The notes: a model not told the origin generated them from the letters alone. A stretch of DNA of 64,000 nucleotides from Flavobacteriaceae bacterium (GCA_002862645.1 PKDQ01000020.1:1-64000); one strand, 5' to 3'. Positions 7,566 to 16,513 are shown, counted from the first letter of the stretch. Program-made: numbers and translations.

Positions 7566-8876
7566 ATGAGTGCTTTTAAAGTTACTGGCGGTGTACCATT
7601 GTCAGGTTCCATACAACCTCAAGGAGCCAAAAACGAGGCACTTCAGATTTTGTGCGCTGTATTGCTTACACCAGAACCGGTAACCATTCACAATATTCCC
7701 AACATTATTGATGTAAACAAGCTGATTCAAATCCTTGAAAAGCTTGGAGTCAAAATAGCTAAAAACAGTGATAATAGCTATACTTTTCAGGCAGATGAAG
7801 TAGATATTGATTACTTGCAGTCAGCTGATTTTAAAAAAGCAGGTCGTGGTTTGCGCGGCTCAATTATGATTGTAGGACCTTTGTTAGCACGATTTGGCAA
7901 GGGTTTTATTCCCAAGCCTGGCGGTGATAAGATTGGACGTCGAAGACTTGACACACACTTTCAAGGCTTTATCAGCCTTGGTGCCAAGTTCCGATACAAT
8001 AAAGAGGAGTATTTCTACGGAGTTGAAGCTGATGAGTTGAACGGTACATATATGCTGCTTGACGAGGCTTCGGTTACTGGAACAGCCAATATTGTTATGG
8101 CAGCCGTACTAGCAAAAGGAACCACCACAATATACAATGCCGCTTGTGAGCCCTATTTGCAACAGCTTTGTAATATGCTGGTGCGTATGGGGGCTACTAT
8201 TTCAGGTATTGGTTCTAATTTATTAACCATTGAAGGCGTAAAATCGTTGGGTGGTACAACCCACCGTGTACTTCCCGATATGATCGAAATCGGAAGTTGG
8301 GTTGGTTTGGCTGCGCTTACAAGAAGTGCACTTACCATTAAAGATGTTCAATGGGATTATCTAGGACAAATACCAGATGTATTTCGACGGCTGGGAGTTA
8401 CGATTGAAAAAAGAGGGGATGATATGTTTGTGCCTGAGCATCCCAATGGGTATGAAATCCAAAGTTATATCGATGGATCTGTAATGACAGTTTCCGATGC
8501 TCCATGGCCTGGATTTACACCGGATCTTTTAAGCATAATATTAGTTGTTGCTACCCAAGCAAGAGGAAGTGTTTTGATTCATCAAAAGATGTTTGAGAGT
8601 CGCTTGTTCTTTGTCGATAAGCTCATTGATATGGGTGCGAAAATCATTCTATGTGACCCACACCGTGCAAACGTGATCGGACATGATTTTAAGTCCTCGC
8701 TCAAGGCTACAACCATGACTTCACCAGATATACGCGCCGGAATTTCACTGCTTATTGCAGCACTATCTGCCAAGGGTACTAGTACCATTTTTAATATTGA
8801 ACAAATTGACCGTGGCTATCAAGAAATTGACACACGCCTGCGTGCCATTGGTGCAAAAATTGAACGCATAGACTAG
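7566..8876 (+). CDS. murA: UDP-N-acetylglucosamine 1-carboxyvinyltransferase (MurA), Asp-type
   Basis: 436 residues from ATG 7566. It transfers enolpyruvate from PEP to UDP-GlcNAc, the first committed step of peptidoglycan synthesis. K22-N23 of the PEP site is seen in 'PQGAKNEALQ'. The catalytic-loop motif is 'KPGGDKIGRRRLDTH' with Asp (D121, GAT 7926-7928) where E. coli MurA has the fosfomycin-alkylated Cys115. The inside-out alpha/beta barrel is full length. ATG directly precedes the conserved first strand; a longer in-frame extension would overlap DUF4290 and is not credible. Confidence 0.96.
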   Translation: MSAFKVTGGVPLSGSIQPQGAKNEALQILCAVLLTPEPVTIHNIPNIIDVNKLIQILEKLGVKIAKNSDNSYTFQADEVDIDYLQSADFKKAGRGLRGSIMIVGPLLARFGKGFIPKPGGDKIGRRRLDTHFQGFISLGAKFRYNKEEYFYGVEADELNGTYMLLDEASVTGTANIVMAAVLAKGTTTIYNAACEPYLQQLCNMLVRMGATISGIGSNLLTIEGVKSLGGTTHRVLPDMIEIGSWVGLAALTRSALTIKDVQWDYLGQIPDVFRRLGVTIEKRGDDMFVPEHPNGYEIQSYIDGSVMTVSDAPWPGFTPDLLSIILVVATQARGSVLIHQKMFESRLFFVDKLIDMGAKIILCDPHRANVIGHDFKSSLKATTMTSPDIRAGISLLIAALSAKGTSTIFNIEQIDRGYQEIDTRLRAIGAKIERID

Positions 8877-9284
8877 TGCGTTTTTGTAAGTACGATTGCT
8901 TTTTTAATTAGCCTCTTCAATACGTCTACGTTTATATCAGCTAATGTTTTGATATATAAACATCCTTTGCCTCGTTTGTAATTCCCCAGGTTGTCTAGTG
9001 CTAGCGCTGGATGATCTAAATCTTAAAATAGATAGAGTGTAATGGAATTTTTTCTCGGTGAAAAGCCGGATAAAAACCAGGTTCCTTTTCTGCCGCTTGC
9101 ATATCTATAGCTATAGCTTCCAAAGCCTAAGATTGACTTCCCCCAGAGTACAAATTTTTCACAAGTAATCTCTTGCATAAGGGTTGCTAGTGTTCGGCAA
9201 TCTTCTCTTTTTTTGAGGAGGACTTACGGCTTCAAGAAAGGCAGTAACATTCGATTTGGTAGGTTGTGTTTTGTTTTGGGACAT
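8873..9284 (-). pseudogene. DUF1801 (YdhG-like) protein gene, inactivated
   Basis: On the minus strand from ATG 9284 the frame reads MSQNKTQPTKSNVTAFLEAV and then breaks near a seven-base T-run (9208-9214). A one-base shift restores 'KKREDCRTLATLMQEIT' and 'FGSYSYRYASGRKGTWFLSG', the core of DUF1801. An in-frame TAA at 9023-9025 interrupts this second frame after TLYLF. The conserved C-terminus continues beyond it ('LGNYKRGKGCLYIKTLADI') to TAG 8873-8875, overlapping the murA stop. One frameshift plus one nonsense codon with otherwise intact sequence indicate a recent pseudogene. It lies 37 bases beyond the last gene of the photolyase operon. Confidence 0.88.
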
Positions 9285-9321
9285 GACAATTAAATTTATC
9301 CCAAATTACTATTTTTTTGGG

Positions 9322-9600
9322 TTAACGTTTAGACACCTTGTTGTTGCTGATGCCTCGTTGTCTGCTGCATTTAAAGCGCCCTACTTCCTCATCGCGTTTT
9401 TTTAAGTGTTTAGTTTTACGTCCCTGAACACGCTTTCGCCAGAGTTTAAAACTATTTGACTTCATGTTGTTTCGCATGATGGTAATGACCTCTTGCTCTT
9501 TAAGTCCAAACTGCATGCTAATCGCATCAAAAGGGGTTCGGTCTTCCCAGCCCATTTCGATAATCCGATCTATATCTCTTAAACTAAGTTCTTTTTTCAT
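9322..9600 (-). CDS. DUF2805 (TIGR03643) family protein
   Basis: 92 residues. The first 55 match the DUF2805/TIGR03643 family: 'RDIDRIIEMGWEDRTPFDAI' and then QFGLKEQEVITIMR, a small helical domain resembling a helix-turn-helix, ending in 'SFKLWRKRV'. The C-terminal 35 residues are very basic and low in complexity, suggesting nucleic-acid binding (inference). Function unknown. From memory the family tends to sit next to photolyase/cryptochrome genes. Its ATG overlaps the stop of the upstream cryptochrome gene by four bases, so it is the last intact gene of the operon. Confidence 0.85.
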   Translation of the reverse strand: MKKELSLRDIDRIIEMGWEDRTPFDAISMQFGLKEQEVITIMRNNMKSNSFKLWRKRVQGRKTKHLKKRDEEVGRFKCSRQRGISNNKVSKR

Positions 9601-11069
9601 CTATCCATAATGTTTTCTCTGTCTGGCAGCGTATGCATGGCCAATATACGCTTACTCTCTATTCTCACGTTAGGATTGCGTTTCATGTGCCACAAAATGT
9701 TTGAGGCGTGATTATAAGTTTCTTTAGTTGCTACGATGGTATTTGGATAATCTTTGCCTAATACACATCCGTAGGCTTCTTGTTCGATTGCTGTCATGGA
9801 CCATGGCTCAAGTACAAATGGTGTGGGAAGTTTTGCCAATTCTGGTACCCATTTTCGTATAAAAGCTCCTTCTTTATCGTGTTCAAGCGCATTTTTGGTT
9901 GGGTTGTAAATACGCAACATATTGATGCCCGTTTCACCTGCTTGCATTTGAAATTGCGGATAGTGAATTCCAGGTTCAAAATCCAAAAACTGTTTGCCCA
10001 AAAATACAACGCCCATTTGCCAAGGTTGCCACAAATGATGTGTAAAAAAAGAAACAACCAAGGCGCGCATCCTGAAATTCAAATAGCCTGTTTTAACAAC
10101 ACAACGCATACTAGCATCAACGAGTGGATAGCCTGTTGTTCCTGTTTTCCAGGCATTGATATATTCCGTGTTCACTTCTTTTTTTAGTTGACGGAAACCA
10201 ATATTTACACTTTCAAATTCCATACGTGCTTCCATCTCAAATTTTTGAATAAAATGTGCTTGCCATCGCAATCTTGATGTAAAGGCATTTAGCTGAAATC
10301 CACAAGCACCCTGTGCTTTTGCTTGCTTAGCACGCTGCCATACATAGCGAACCGAAAGATTTCCCCATGCAATGTAGGGCGAGACCCGACCGCAATGTGT
10401 TCGTGCTGCTTCAGGTTTTGAGATAGATTGCTGGTATTTTTTATGTCGCTGCTTTAAAAAGCTGTCTAAATAGGCCAATCCAGTTTTGGTACCGCCTGCT
10501 TGTATGCCATCTAGCTTTTTAGGTTCCAGTACCTCTTGTGTTAGGTTTATATTTTTAGCAGTTGTAAAGCAAGCTGGTGTTGCCTCAAATGAACGGATAG
10601 GCTGCATCATATAGCTGGTCCATGTTTTGCGCCAGTTGTTGCGGTTGCTGATGCCTCTTGTTACGCCATTATTTATGTATTCTTTACAGACAATGCGCTG
10701 AGATACGCACCATTTTTTTACGACTTTGTCACGCATATAGGTTGCGTCTATTCCCGTTTCTTGCATAGAGAACAAGGCGTTGATATTCATGCTGGCAGCA
10801 ATACGTTCCAGTACTGATATCACCTCGTCTTTATAAACATACACTTGGGTGTTAAATTGTTTGAGTTCTTTGTTTAAGGCTATCAATGACTGTGCAATAA
10901 AATTATGATGTCGTTTGTGGTAGTGCGGATTTTTTTCGAGGCTTGGCTCCATTACGTAAAGTAATAATAGCGGTAAGCCGCTGTTTATGGCGTCTTGTAG
11001 TCCTTCATTGTCTAGAAGTCGTAAGTCTCTTTTAAACCAAAAAACGTTAATTTCTTTTTTAGAATGCAT
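9597..11069 (-). CDS. Divergent cryptochrome/photolyase-family flavoprotein
   Basis: 490 residues. The N-terminal alpha/beta domain begins 'INVFWFKRDLRLLDNEGLQ' (photolyase antenna domain) and the C-terminal FAD-binding helical domain contains '[27 protein letters not shown]'. Where class I photolyases carry the flavin-site signature DAAPYFRIFNP, this protein reads TGINMLRIYNP after 'GIHYPQFQMQAGE', so it is a separate branch, not a standard CPD photolyase. It may act in repair or signalling; neither can be decided from sequence. It starts at ATG 11069, inside the end of the FeS photolyase gene (11-base overlap), and is coupled to DUF2805. Confidence 0.85.
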   Translation of the reverse strand: MHSKKEINVFWFKRDLRLLDNEGLQDAINSGLPLLLLYVMEPSLEKNPHYHKRHHNFIAQSLIALNKELKQFNTQVYVYKDEVISVLERIAASMNINALFSMQETGIDATYMRDKVVKKWCVSQRIVCKEYINNGVTRGISNRNNWRKTWTSYMMQPIRSFEATPACFTTAKNINLTQEVLEPKKLDGIQAGGTKTGLAYLDSFLKQRHKKYQQSISKPEAARTHCGRVSPYIAWGNLSVRYVWQRAKQAKAQGACGFQLNAFTSRLRWQAHFIQKFEMEARMEFESVNIGFRQLKKEVNTEYINAWKTGTTGYPLVDASMRCVVKTGYLNFRMRALVVSFFTHHLWQPWQMGVVFLGKQFLDFEPGIHYPQFQMQAGETGINMLRIYNPTKNALEHDKEGAFIRKWVPELAKLPTPFVLEPWSMTAIEQEAYGCVLGKDYPNTIVATKETYNHASNILWHMKRNPNVRIESKRILAMHTLPDRENIMDR

Positions 11070-12588
11070 CGGGATTTTCCATGATTTGGTAAGCCCTTTC
11101 TTTAATGCGAGCCAATTCTTCTGGGTTGATTTTGCCCAGTAGGTTATACATCATACCCATGCGGTTGTTTCCCCGCAACTCTTCTCTTTTGTCATCTAAA
11201 AAATTCCAGTATAAGCTGTTAAAGGGGCAGGCATTTTCGCCTGTGCGTTGTTTTTTATCATAACTACAACCCTTGCAGTAGTTACTCATTTTGTTCACAT
11301 ATGAACCCGATGAAACATAGGGTTTGGTGGCTAAAATACCCCCATCTGCATACTGACTCATACCTCTAGTGTTAGGCAGCTGTACCCATTCTACCGCATC
11401 AGCGTAAATACCTAAATACCAATGATCAACTTCATCGGGATTCGTTTGCAGTAGCAATGCAAAATTTCCCGTAATCATCAGGCGTTGAATGTGGTGTGCA
11501 TATGCGTGCTCCAAGCTATTCTCAATGCTAGTCTTTAGGCAATTCATTTTGGTTTCACCTGTCCAGTAAAAGGCAGGTAATGTTCCAAAGTTATTGAGCT
11601 CATTTTTGTTCTTGTATTCTGGCATTTCTTTCCAGTACAGACCCCTGATGTATTCACGCCAACCCAATATCTGACGTACAAACCCTTCGATTTGCGATAA
11701 ACTGATACGATCGTTGTTTTTTCGATATGCTGCAATTGCATGTTCAATAACTTCGGCAGGGTCTATCAATTTGACATTTAAACTAAAAGAAATACGCGCA
11801 TGAAAAAGATTTGTTTCGTCTTGATGCATGGCATCTTGAAAGGTGCCAAAGTCTTGCAGCAAATAGGCACAGAAGTAATCGAGTTGCGCTAGCGAGTCTT
11901 TTCTTGTCGTAGCAAAGAGAAATTCATCTTCGTTAAATGTGCCTATGGTGCTAATGTTTGCTGCTTTTACTTGTGGATAGATTTCTTTTGCCAAGGTTGC
12001 ATCTGGCTTGTAGGGCGGAGGAATGGTTCCGCCTTTCCAAGTATTTCGGTTAAATTTATCGTAATTCCAACTGCCCCCTTCAGGTTGCCCATCTATCATA
12101 AGGTATTGATGCTTTTTACGCATATAACGGTAGAAAAACTCCATCACTAAAGATTTTTTTCCTTCATAAAAGGTCTTTAGCTCATCACGGGTGGTTAGGA
12201 AGTGTTCTGTGTCATAGGTTTTTGTGGGTACTTCCAATTGAGCACTAATTCCCTCCAGTTGTTTGTCTAAGCGATATTCATCAGGCTGTTGGTAGGCAAA
12301 TGTTTTGGCATTAAACAAGCTGATTGCTTTTTCAATATTTTTTTGCAGGCCTTGGGTGTTGTTTGGATCATCTATGGTATAGTATAGAACCTGATGTCCA
12401 TCTTCTTCAAGTTGTCTGGAAAAGCTTCGCATGGCTGCAAAAAATGCCACTACTTTCTGAATATGGTGCTTGACGTAGTCAGTTTCTTGACGCATTTCAA
12501 ACATCACATAGCACACATTGTCATCAAGTGCCGTAAACCAGATATGCTTTTCGTTGAGTTGATCGCCAAGTATTAGTCTTATTTCCAT
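11059..12588 (-). CDS. Iron-sulfur bacterial cryptochrome/photolyase (FeS-BCP, PhrB-type 6-4 photolyase)
   Basis: 509 residues. It opens '[18 protein letters not shown]', typical of the DPRP domain (PF04244) family. Four cysteines stand at C350, C438, C441 and C454 ('MNC', 'NYCKGC', 'ENACPF'), the same numbering that binds the 4Fe-4S cluster in Agrobacterium PhrB, a (6-4) photolyase. The FAD-binding helical core precedes the cluster, with 'NTRGMSQYADGG' near residue 406. Prediction: light-driven repair of (6-4) photoproducts, carrying FAD and 4Fe-4S and probably a ribolumazine antenna. That would fit the ribH gene at 23.3 kb (inference). It overlaps the DASH gene stop by one base (TAATG). Confidence 0.93.
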   Translation of the reverse strand: MEIRLILGDQLNEKHIWFTALDDNVCYVMFEMRQETDYVKHHIQKVVAFFAAMRSFSRQLEEDGHQVLYYTIDDPNNTQGLQKNIEKAISLFNAKTFAYQQPDEYRLDKQLEGISAQLEVPTKTYDTEHFLTTRDELKTFYEGKKSLVMEFFYRYMRKKHQYLMIDGQPEGGSWNYDKFNRNTWKGGTIPPPYKPDATLAKEIYPQVKAANISTIGTFNEDEFLFATTRKDSLAQLDYFCAYLLQDFGTFQDAMHQDETNLFHARISFSLNVKLIDPAEVIEHAIAAYRKNNDRISLSQIEGFVRQILGWREYIRGLYWKEMPEYKNKNELNNFGTLPAFYWTGETKMNCLKTSIENSLEHAYAHHIQRLMITGNFALLLQTNPDEVDHWYLGIYADAVEWVQLPNTRGMSQYADGGILATKPYVSSGSYVNKMSNYCKGCSYDKKQRTGENACPFNSLYWNFLDDKREELRGNNRMGMMYNLLGKINPEELARIKERAYQIMENPDAF

Positions 12589-13886
12589 TAAAATAAAGTT
12601 GTTTGAAGCCAGGTTTTTTGATATTTATCATTGGGGTCGTACCGCTCGGCCTGCCAAGCGATGTCAAATTTTCTGTCTCTGGGATCATTGCCAACACCTG
12701 CGTTATACATCCAGTTTCCATAATTGCTGTGGACATCGTAATCTATCAGCATGGCTTCGAAGTATGCAGCGCCTATACGCCAATCCAAGTGCCATTCTTT
12801 TGCAAAGTAACTCGCTACATTTTGACGACCACGATTGCTCATAAATCCAGTGAGCGCCAGCTCGCGCATATTTGCATTTATAAAGGGCTCGGGTGTTCTC
12901 CCATCAATCCATTGCTGTACAAATGTTTGGTTTGTTTTCCAGACGTAATCATTTTGCAACAAGCCCCCAAGCTTAAAAATAGCAGTGCCGTGCTTCTTAG
13001 AAATATATTTGAAATAGTCACGCCATATGAGCTCAAAAATCAACCAATAGGTTGAATCATTTTTAGTAACCTCTTTTTCGTATTTTTTTACCTCATGGTA
13101 AATCGAAACAGGGGAAATGGATCCAAATGCCAACCATATTGAAAACTTTGAGCTATACTTTTTTCCCAATAACCCGTTTCTGGTTTTTTTGTAGTAGGAC
13201 AATTGGTTGGTGTTCCAAAAATATTTTTCTAGTCGTTCCCACGCAGCTTCTTCACCCCCTTTGAAAGGAATGGCTGTTCTCTTATCTTCTGTTACCATTT
13301 CATAACCCAAACTACTTAACGTAGGCAATTCAGGAACGCTAGCCAAGACATTTTCCTCGGGCATAGGCGCCGGAATGGGCAGTAGCAAACGCACGCTTAT
13401 GTGCTTTTCACATTTTTTTCTAAACACCGTAAATACTTCTGGTACATCTTCGACTTGCATGGGTATGTCATCTGGATGGAATAAAAATTGGTCGTAATAC
13501 CAGTGTTTTGCTATTCCCTTTGGGATACTTGCGTTATCATCAAGCTCTTCTTGTGTCCACTCTTTTTGCCCGTAGATTGCTGTGACATTGTAGGTTTCTT
13601 GTAGTTCTTTTAGCAAGGCTCCTAGACGGCCAACCTTTACCCAAAGCGATATGTTGAGCTTTGCTAAATCCTTTTGAAGTTGCGTTAAAGTTTGTAGGAG
13701 GAACGCAGCTCGAAAAGCCTCCATTTTCTTAAAACCCCATTGGGTTGGTTGTAGCCAATGCTCAGGCAAATGATATACCGCAATAACTCTATCGTGGGCC
13801 TCTACGGCTTGCGATAAACTGTGTTGATCACGAACACGCAAATCGTTTCGAAACCAAACTAGTCCTGTTGTTTTTGCTTTTTGCAT
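12588..13886 (-). CDS. DASH-type cryptochrome
   Basis: 432 residues. '[21 protein letters not shown]' begins the antenna domain. 'HEVKKYEKE' and later '[19 protein letters not shown]', '[22 protein letters not shown]' and '[24 protein letters not shown]' are characteristic of cryptochrome-DASH, which repairs CPDs mainly in single-stranded DNA and may signal light. FAD and a methenyl-tetrahydrofolate antenna are expected. ATG 13886 lies 28 bases inside the small DUF2256 gene, in another frame; no later ATG would keep the conserved first strand. Confidence 0.93.
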   Translation of the reverse strand: MQKAKTTGLVWFRNDLRVRDQHSLSQAVEAHDRVIAVYHLPEHWLQPTQWGFKKMEAFRAAFLLQTLTQLQKDLAKLNISLWVKVGRLGALLKELQETYNVTAIYGQKEWTQEELDDNASIPKGIAKHWYYDQFLFHPDDIPMQVEDVPEVFTVFRKKCEKHISVRLLLPIPAPMPEENVLASVPELPTLSSLGYEMVTEDKRTAIPFKGGEEAAWERLEKYFWNTNQLSYYKKTRNGLLGKKYSSKFSIWLAFGSISPVSIYHEVKKYEKEVTKNDSTYWLIFELIWRDYFKYISKKHGTAIFKLGGLLQNDYVWKTNQTFVQQWIDGRTPEPFINANMRELALTGFMSNRGRQNVASYFAKEWHLDWRIGAAYFEAMLIDYDVHSNYGNWMYNAGVGNDPRDRKFDIAWQAERYDPNDKYQKTWLQTTLF

Positions 13887-14005
13887 CTTTTACTACAATA
13901 TTTAACATTTTCCCATTCTTTGCTCCATTTCTTTCGCCAAGTAAAAGGCCTATTGCAGCTCACACACATTTTTTGAGGCAAGTCTGCTTTTTTAACACCT
14001 CTCAT
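13859..14005 (-). CDS. DUF2256 small zinc-finger-like protein
   Basis: 48 residues, easily missed because of its size. It opens [14 protein letters not shown] and holds a CxxC pair (C14, C17) and a CxxxC pair (C37, C41) separated by 'RPFTWRKKW', the DUF2256 signature; it ends in a lysine/glutamine tail. A zinc ribbon or treble-clef fold is likely. Members are commonly found next to photolyase genes, from memory of genome neighbourhoods; the function is unknown. ATG overlaps the photolyase stop by four bases and the gene overlaps the DASH start by 28, so it is part of the tightly packed operon. Confidence 0.9.
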   Translation of the reverse strand: MRGVKKADLPQKMCVSCNRPFTWRKKWSKEWENVKYCSKRCKKQKQQD

Positions 14006-15294
14006 GACGCGAGTCCTGCCTTATATGTTTCTAAGCATCTCAGGCGTGCCATTTTATGATCAACCATTGGGCTGGGGTAATCCAACGATTGGTACTCGGG
14101 CACCCACTTTTTTATGTAGGTGTGTTGTTTGTCGAATTTTTTTACCTGTTCCGTTGGGTTAAATACGCGGAAGTATGGTGCAGCATCAACACCGCAGCCA
14201 GCCACCCATTGCCAGTTTCCTACATTGCTTGATTGTTCATAGTCTAGTAGTTTTTCAGCAAAGTAGGCCTCGCCCCATCGCCAATCAATAAGTAAGTGTT
14301 TGCACAGGAAACTGCCCACCAGCATACGCACCCTGTTGTGCATAAAACCTGTTTGATTGAGTTCGCGCATTCCCGCGTCCACCAATGGATATCCCGTGTT
14401 ACCTTCGCACCATTTTGAAAAATCTGTTTCGTTGTTTCGCCATTCAATACGATCGTACTGGGGTTTAAAACTCAATGTAGTTGTATGGGGGAAGTGCCAA
14501 AGAATTTGCATAAAAAACTCACGCCAAATCAATTCTTTTAGGAAAGTAGGATTGCTGCTTTTTTTAGCTTTTTTCACTATGTCTCTGATAGATAGGGTGC
14601 CAAATCGCAAGTGAATTCCCAGTCGGCTTGTACCGTCAATCGCAGGAAAATTCCGCACCGCATCATATGCGTCAATTAACGATAAGCTATGGTTGGGTTC
14701 TGGCGCATGATGAGTGGGTTTTTCAAAGCCCATAGCTTCTAATGTCGGTATGTTTGGCAGTATTTTTTTGTAAAGCTTGTTAAGAAGTGGTGCTGTGGGA
14801 TACTCTGGCAACCCATCTTCGGCTTCCTTGGCCATCCACACTCTTGAAAATGGGGTATAAACCCTGTAGGGTGTACCGTCTTTTTTCAGCACTTCATCTG
14901 GCGCAAAAATTACTTGATCCTTGAATGTTTTAAAGCCAATACCTTTAGCAGCAAGGATCCCTTTGATTTTTAAGTCTCTTGCTGTGGCATAGGGTTCGTA
15001 GTCTTCGTTCGTGTAGACTGCAGTTATGTTGTGTTCCTGGCACCACTGCGGAATAAGTTTTGATGGATTTCCTTTGGCCACGCACATGCTACTGCCATGT
15101 ACTTCGCTTTCTTGTTGCATTTTGGCAATGTGTCGATGAATAAAATCAACACGGGCATCGTCTTTGGGTATCTTTTCCAGGATGGACTCGTCAAATACAA
15201 ATGCGGGTAACACTTCGTCTGCATCGGTAAGTGCGTTGCAGAAACCCGCATTATCGTGAAAGCGCAAATCGCGACGAAACCAAAATAATATCAT
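14002..15294 (-). CDS. phrB: Deoxyribodipyrimidine photolyase (class I CPD photolyase)
   Basis: 430 residues, somewhat shorter than the usual 450-475. It uses blue light and reduced FAD to split cyclobutane pyrimidine dimers. Signatures: N-terminal '[21 protein letters not shown]', '[19 protein letters not shown]', '[17 protein letters not shown]', '[26 protein letters not shown]' and the flavin-site block '[20 protein letters not shown]' followed by VFNP. All canonical parts are intact, in contrast to the divergent paralogue at 9597-11069. Its start overlaps the SDR stop by four bases. Confidence 0.95.
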   Translation of the reverse strand: MILFWFRRDLRFHDNAGFCNALTDADEVLPAFVFDESILEKIPKDDARVDFIHRHIAKMQQESEVHGSSMCVAKGNPSKLIPQWCQEHNITAVYTNEDYEPYATARDLKIKGILAAKGIGFKTFKDQVIFAPDEVLKKDGTPYRVYTPFSRVWMAKEAEDGLPEYPTAPLLNKLYKKILPNIPTLEAMGFEKPTHHAPEPNHSLSLIDAYDAVRNFPAIDGTSRLGIHLRFGTLSIRDIVKKAKKSSNPTFLKELIWREFFMQILWHFPHTTTLSFKPQYDRIEWRNNETDFSKWCEGNTGYPLVDAGMRELNQTGFMHNRVRMLVGSFLCKHLLIDWRWGEAYFAEKLLDYEQSSNVGNWQWVAGCGVDAAPYFRVFNPTEQVKKFDKQHTYIKKWVPEYQSLDYPSPMVDHKMARLRCLETYKAGLAS

Positions 15295-15992
15295 CCACTA
15301 ATGTTTAAAGAAGACATACCGCCGTCAAGACCAAGTATTTGTCCGGTCATCCAACTGCTTTTGTCTGTGAGTAAAAAGGCAGCCAATTGCGCTACATCCT
15401 CGGTTGTGCCTATTCTTTTTAAAGGGTGTCTTAAGGAAGCCTTTTCTTTTTTGGCCTCATTATTTAAAAATCTGTTTGCCAGCGGGGTGTCTGTGATGGA
15501 GGGTGCAATAACGTTCACACGTACCTTTGGTGCCCATTCCGCAGCCAAAGACCGCGCCAATCCCTCTAGTGCTCCTTTTGATGCTGCCACACTTGCATGA
15601 AAGGGCATGCCTGTTTGTACTGCAACGGTGCTAAACAATACCACACTTGCTTGTTCGCTTGCCGCTAATAGCGGCTGAATGCTTTGTAAGCAGCGCACGG
15701 CACCCATTACATTGATTTCAAAATCATTTGTAAAGGCTTCGGGCTTTAATCCTCTGAATGGTCTGAGGTTAATGCTACCGGGACAGTAAGCAAATCCATC
15801 AATTTTTGAAGGCAATTGATCTAAGGAAAGCGTGTCCTCTCGCACGTCAAAAGGAATGTGAGTCACTTGTTTGCCAGCCAATCCTTCGTTGGTTCTGGAA
15901 GCGACAATTATTTCAGATCCTTCAGGAAGTTGGTCAATGATGTCTTTGCCAATTCCATAGCTTCCGCCAATTAGTAAGTATGTTTTGCTCAT
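15291..15992 (-). CDS. Short-chain dehydrogenase/reductase-like protein lacking the catalytic Tyr
   Basis: 233 residues with a Rossmann fold. The cofactor motif GGSYGIG (residues 9-15), N94 in 'FEINVMGA' and S121 in 'VLFSTVAVQTG' are conserved. The YxxxK element reads 'FHASVAASKGAL': Val135 stands where the catalytic Tyr should be, while K139 is kept. The C-terminus 'WMTGQILGLDGGM' is typical of classical SDRs. Without Tyr, ordinary dehydrogenase chemistry is unlikely, so a binding, regulatory or altered catalytic role is inferred. It sits between SRPBCC and phrB with four-base overlaps; SDR genes also accompany photolyases in proteobacterial light-induced clusters. Confidence 0.85.
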   Translation of the reverse strand: MSKTYLLIGGSYGIGKDIIDQLPEGSEIIVASRTNEGLAGKQVTHIPFDVREDTLSLDQLPSKIDGFAYCPGSINLRPFRGLKPEAFTNDFEINVMGAVRCLQSIQPLLAASEQASVVLFSTVAVQTGMPFHASVAASKGALEGLARSLAAEWAPKVRVNVIAPSITDTPLANRFLNNEAKKEKASLRHPLKRIGTTEDVAQLAAFLLTDKSSWMTGQILGLDGGMSSLNISG

Positions 15993-16447
15993 GATGTTGT
16001 TTTAAAAATTTCGTTGAGTGCTTTTTCTCTGTAGTCAAATATTTGTTTCACCTTAAAACCCACAAAAAGAATATGTGCAAACCAGCCTAGAGGGCCCAAA
16101 GGAAGTTTATAGTCTACTATATCTTCCATCATAACCCCAGTGGCTGTTTTGTGTATAAAATGCTTGTGATGCCAAAAAGAATATGGCCCAAAGCGTTGTT
16201 CATCGACAAAATAAGCCCCTTCAGCTACGTGCGTGATTTCAGTAACCCAGCGAAAGGGGATGCCTAAAATCGGTGTTAGTCTGTATTGAATGATCTGCCC
16301 AGGGAACATGCTGCGATCTGCACCCGAAATGATGTCAAACCCCATATAGTCTGGCGTAATGCGTTTTAAGTTCTTGGGATCGGAAAGAAATTCCCAAGCC
16401 TTATCCATTGTGATGGGCAGTTCTTGTTTGGAAGTATATCGGTACAT
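15989..16447 (-). CDS. SRPBCC-family ligand-binding protein
   Basis: 152 residues from ATG 16447; an upstream in-frame TTG (16465) is possible but lies inside the promoter. 'QELPITMDKAWEFLSDPKNLKRITPDYMGFDI' and 'GIPFRWVTEITH' mark the SRPBCC fold, specifically the group often labelled cell-division inhibitor or ligand-binding SRPBCC. The 'F.DEQRFGPYSFWHHKHFI' segment is typical of this group. First gene of the photolyase operon; its promoter and a putative operator lie at 16463-16509. Ligand unknown. Such proteins recur in photolyase clusters, so a lipid or isoprenoid ligand in the light response is conceivable (inference). Confidence 0.85.
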   Translation of the reverse strand: MYRYTSKQELPITMDKAWEFLSDPKNLKRITPDYMGFDIISGADRSMFPGQIIQYRLTPILGIPFRWVTEITHVAEGAYFVDEQRFGPYSFWHHKHFIHKTATGVMMEDIVDYKLPLGPLGWFAHILFVGFKVKQIFDYREKALNEIFKTTS

Positions 16448-16462
16448 AGTATAGGTTTTATA

Positions 16463-16494
16463 CAAATATACCTATTTCGTTTAACGATATTCAA
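16463..16494 (-). promoter_or_regulatory. Promoter of the photolyase/cryptochrome operon
   Basis: On the minus strand, TTG (16494-16492) and TATATTTG (16470-16463) are separated by 21 bases, fitting the Bacteroidota -33/-7 consensus. The -7 element ends 15 bases before ATG 16447. The -33 element lies inside the putative operator 16476-16509, so a protein bound there would block RNA polymerase. Confidence 0.65.
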
Positions 16495-16509
16495 ATAACA
16501 TTAAACAAA
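16476..16509. promoter_or_regulatory. Putative operator of the photolyase operon, shared with the CarH-like gene
   Basis: Plus strand: TTCGTTTAAC (16476-16485), 14 bases, ATTAAACAAA (16500-16509), an imperfect inverted repeat. The right arm and the next four bases (ATTA) are identical to 26021-26034 upstream of the CarH-like regulator. The left arm matches 8 of 10, with the same 14-base spacing. It overlaps the -33 element of the operon promoter. Confidence 0.6.
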
Positions 16510-16513
16510 ATTA

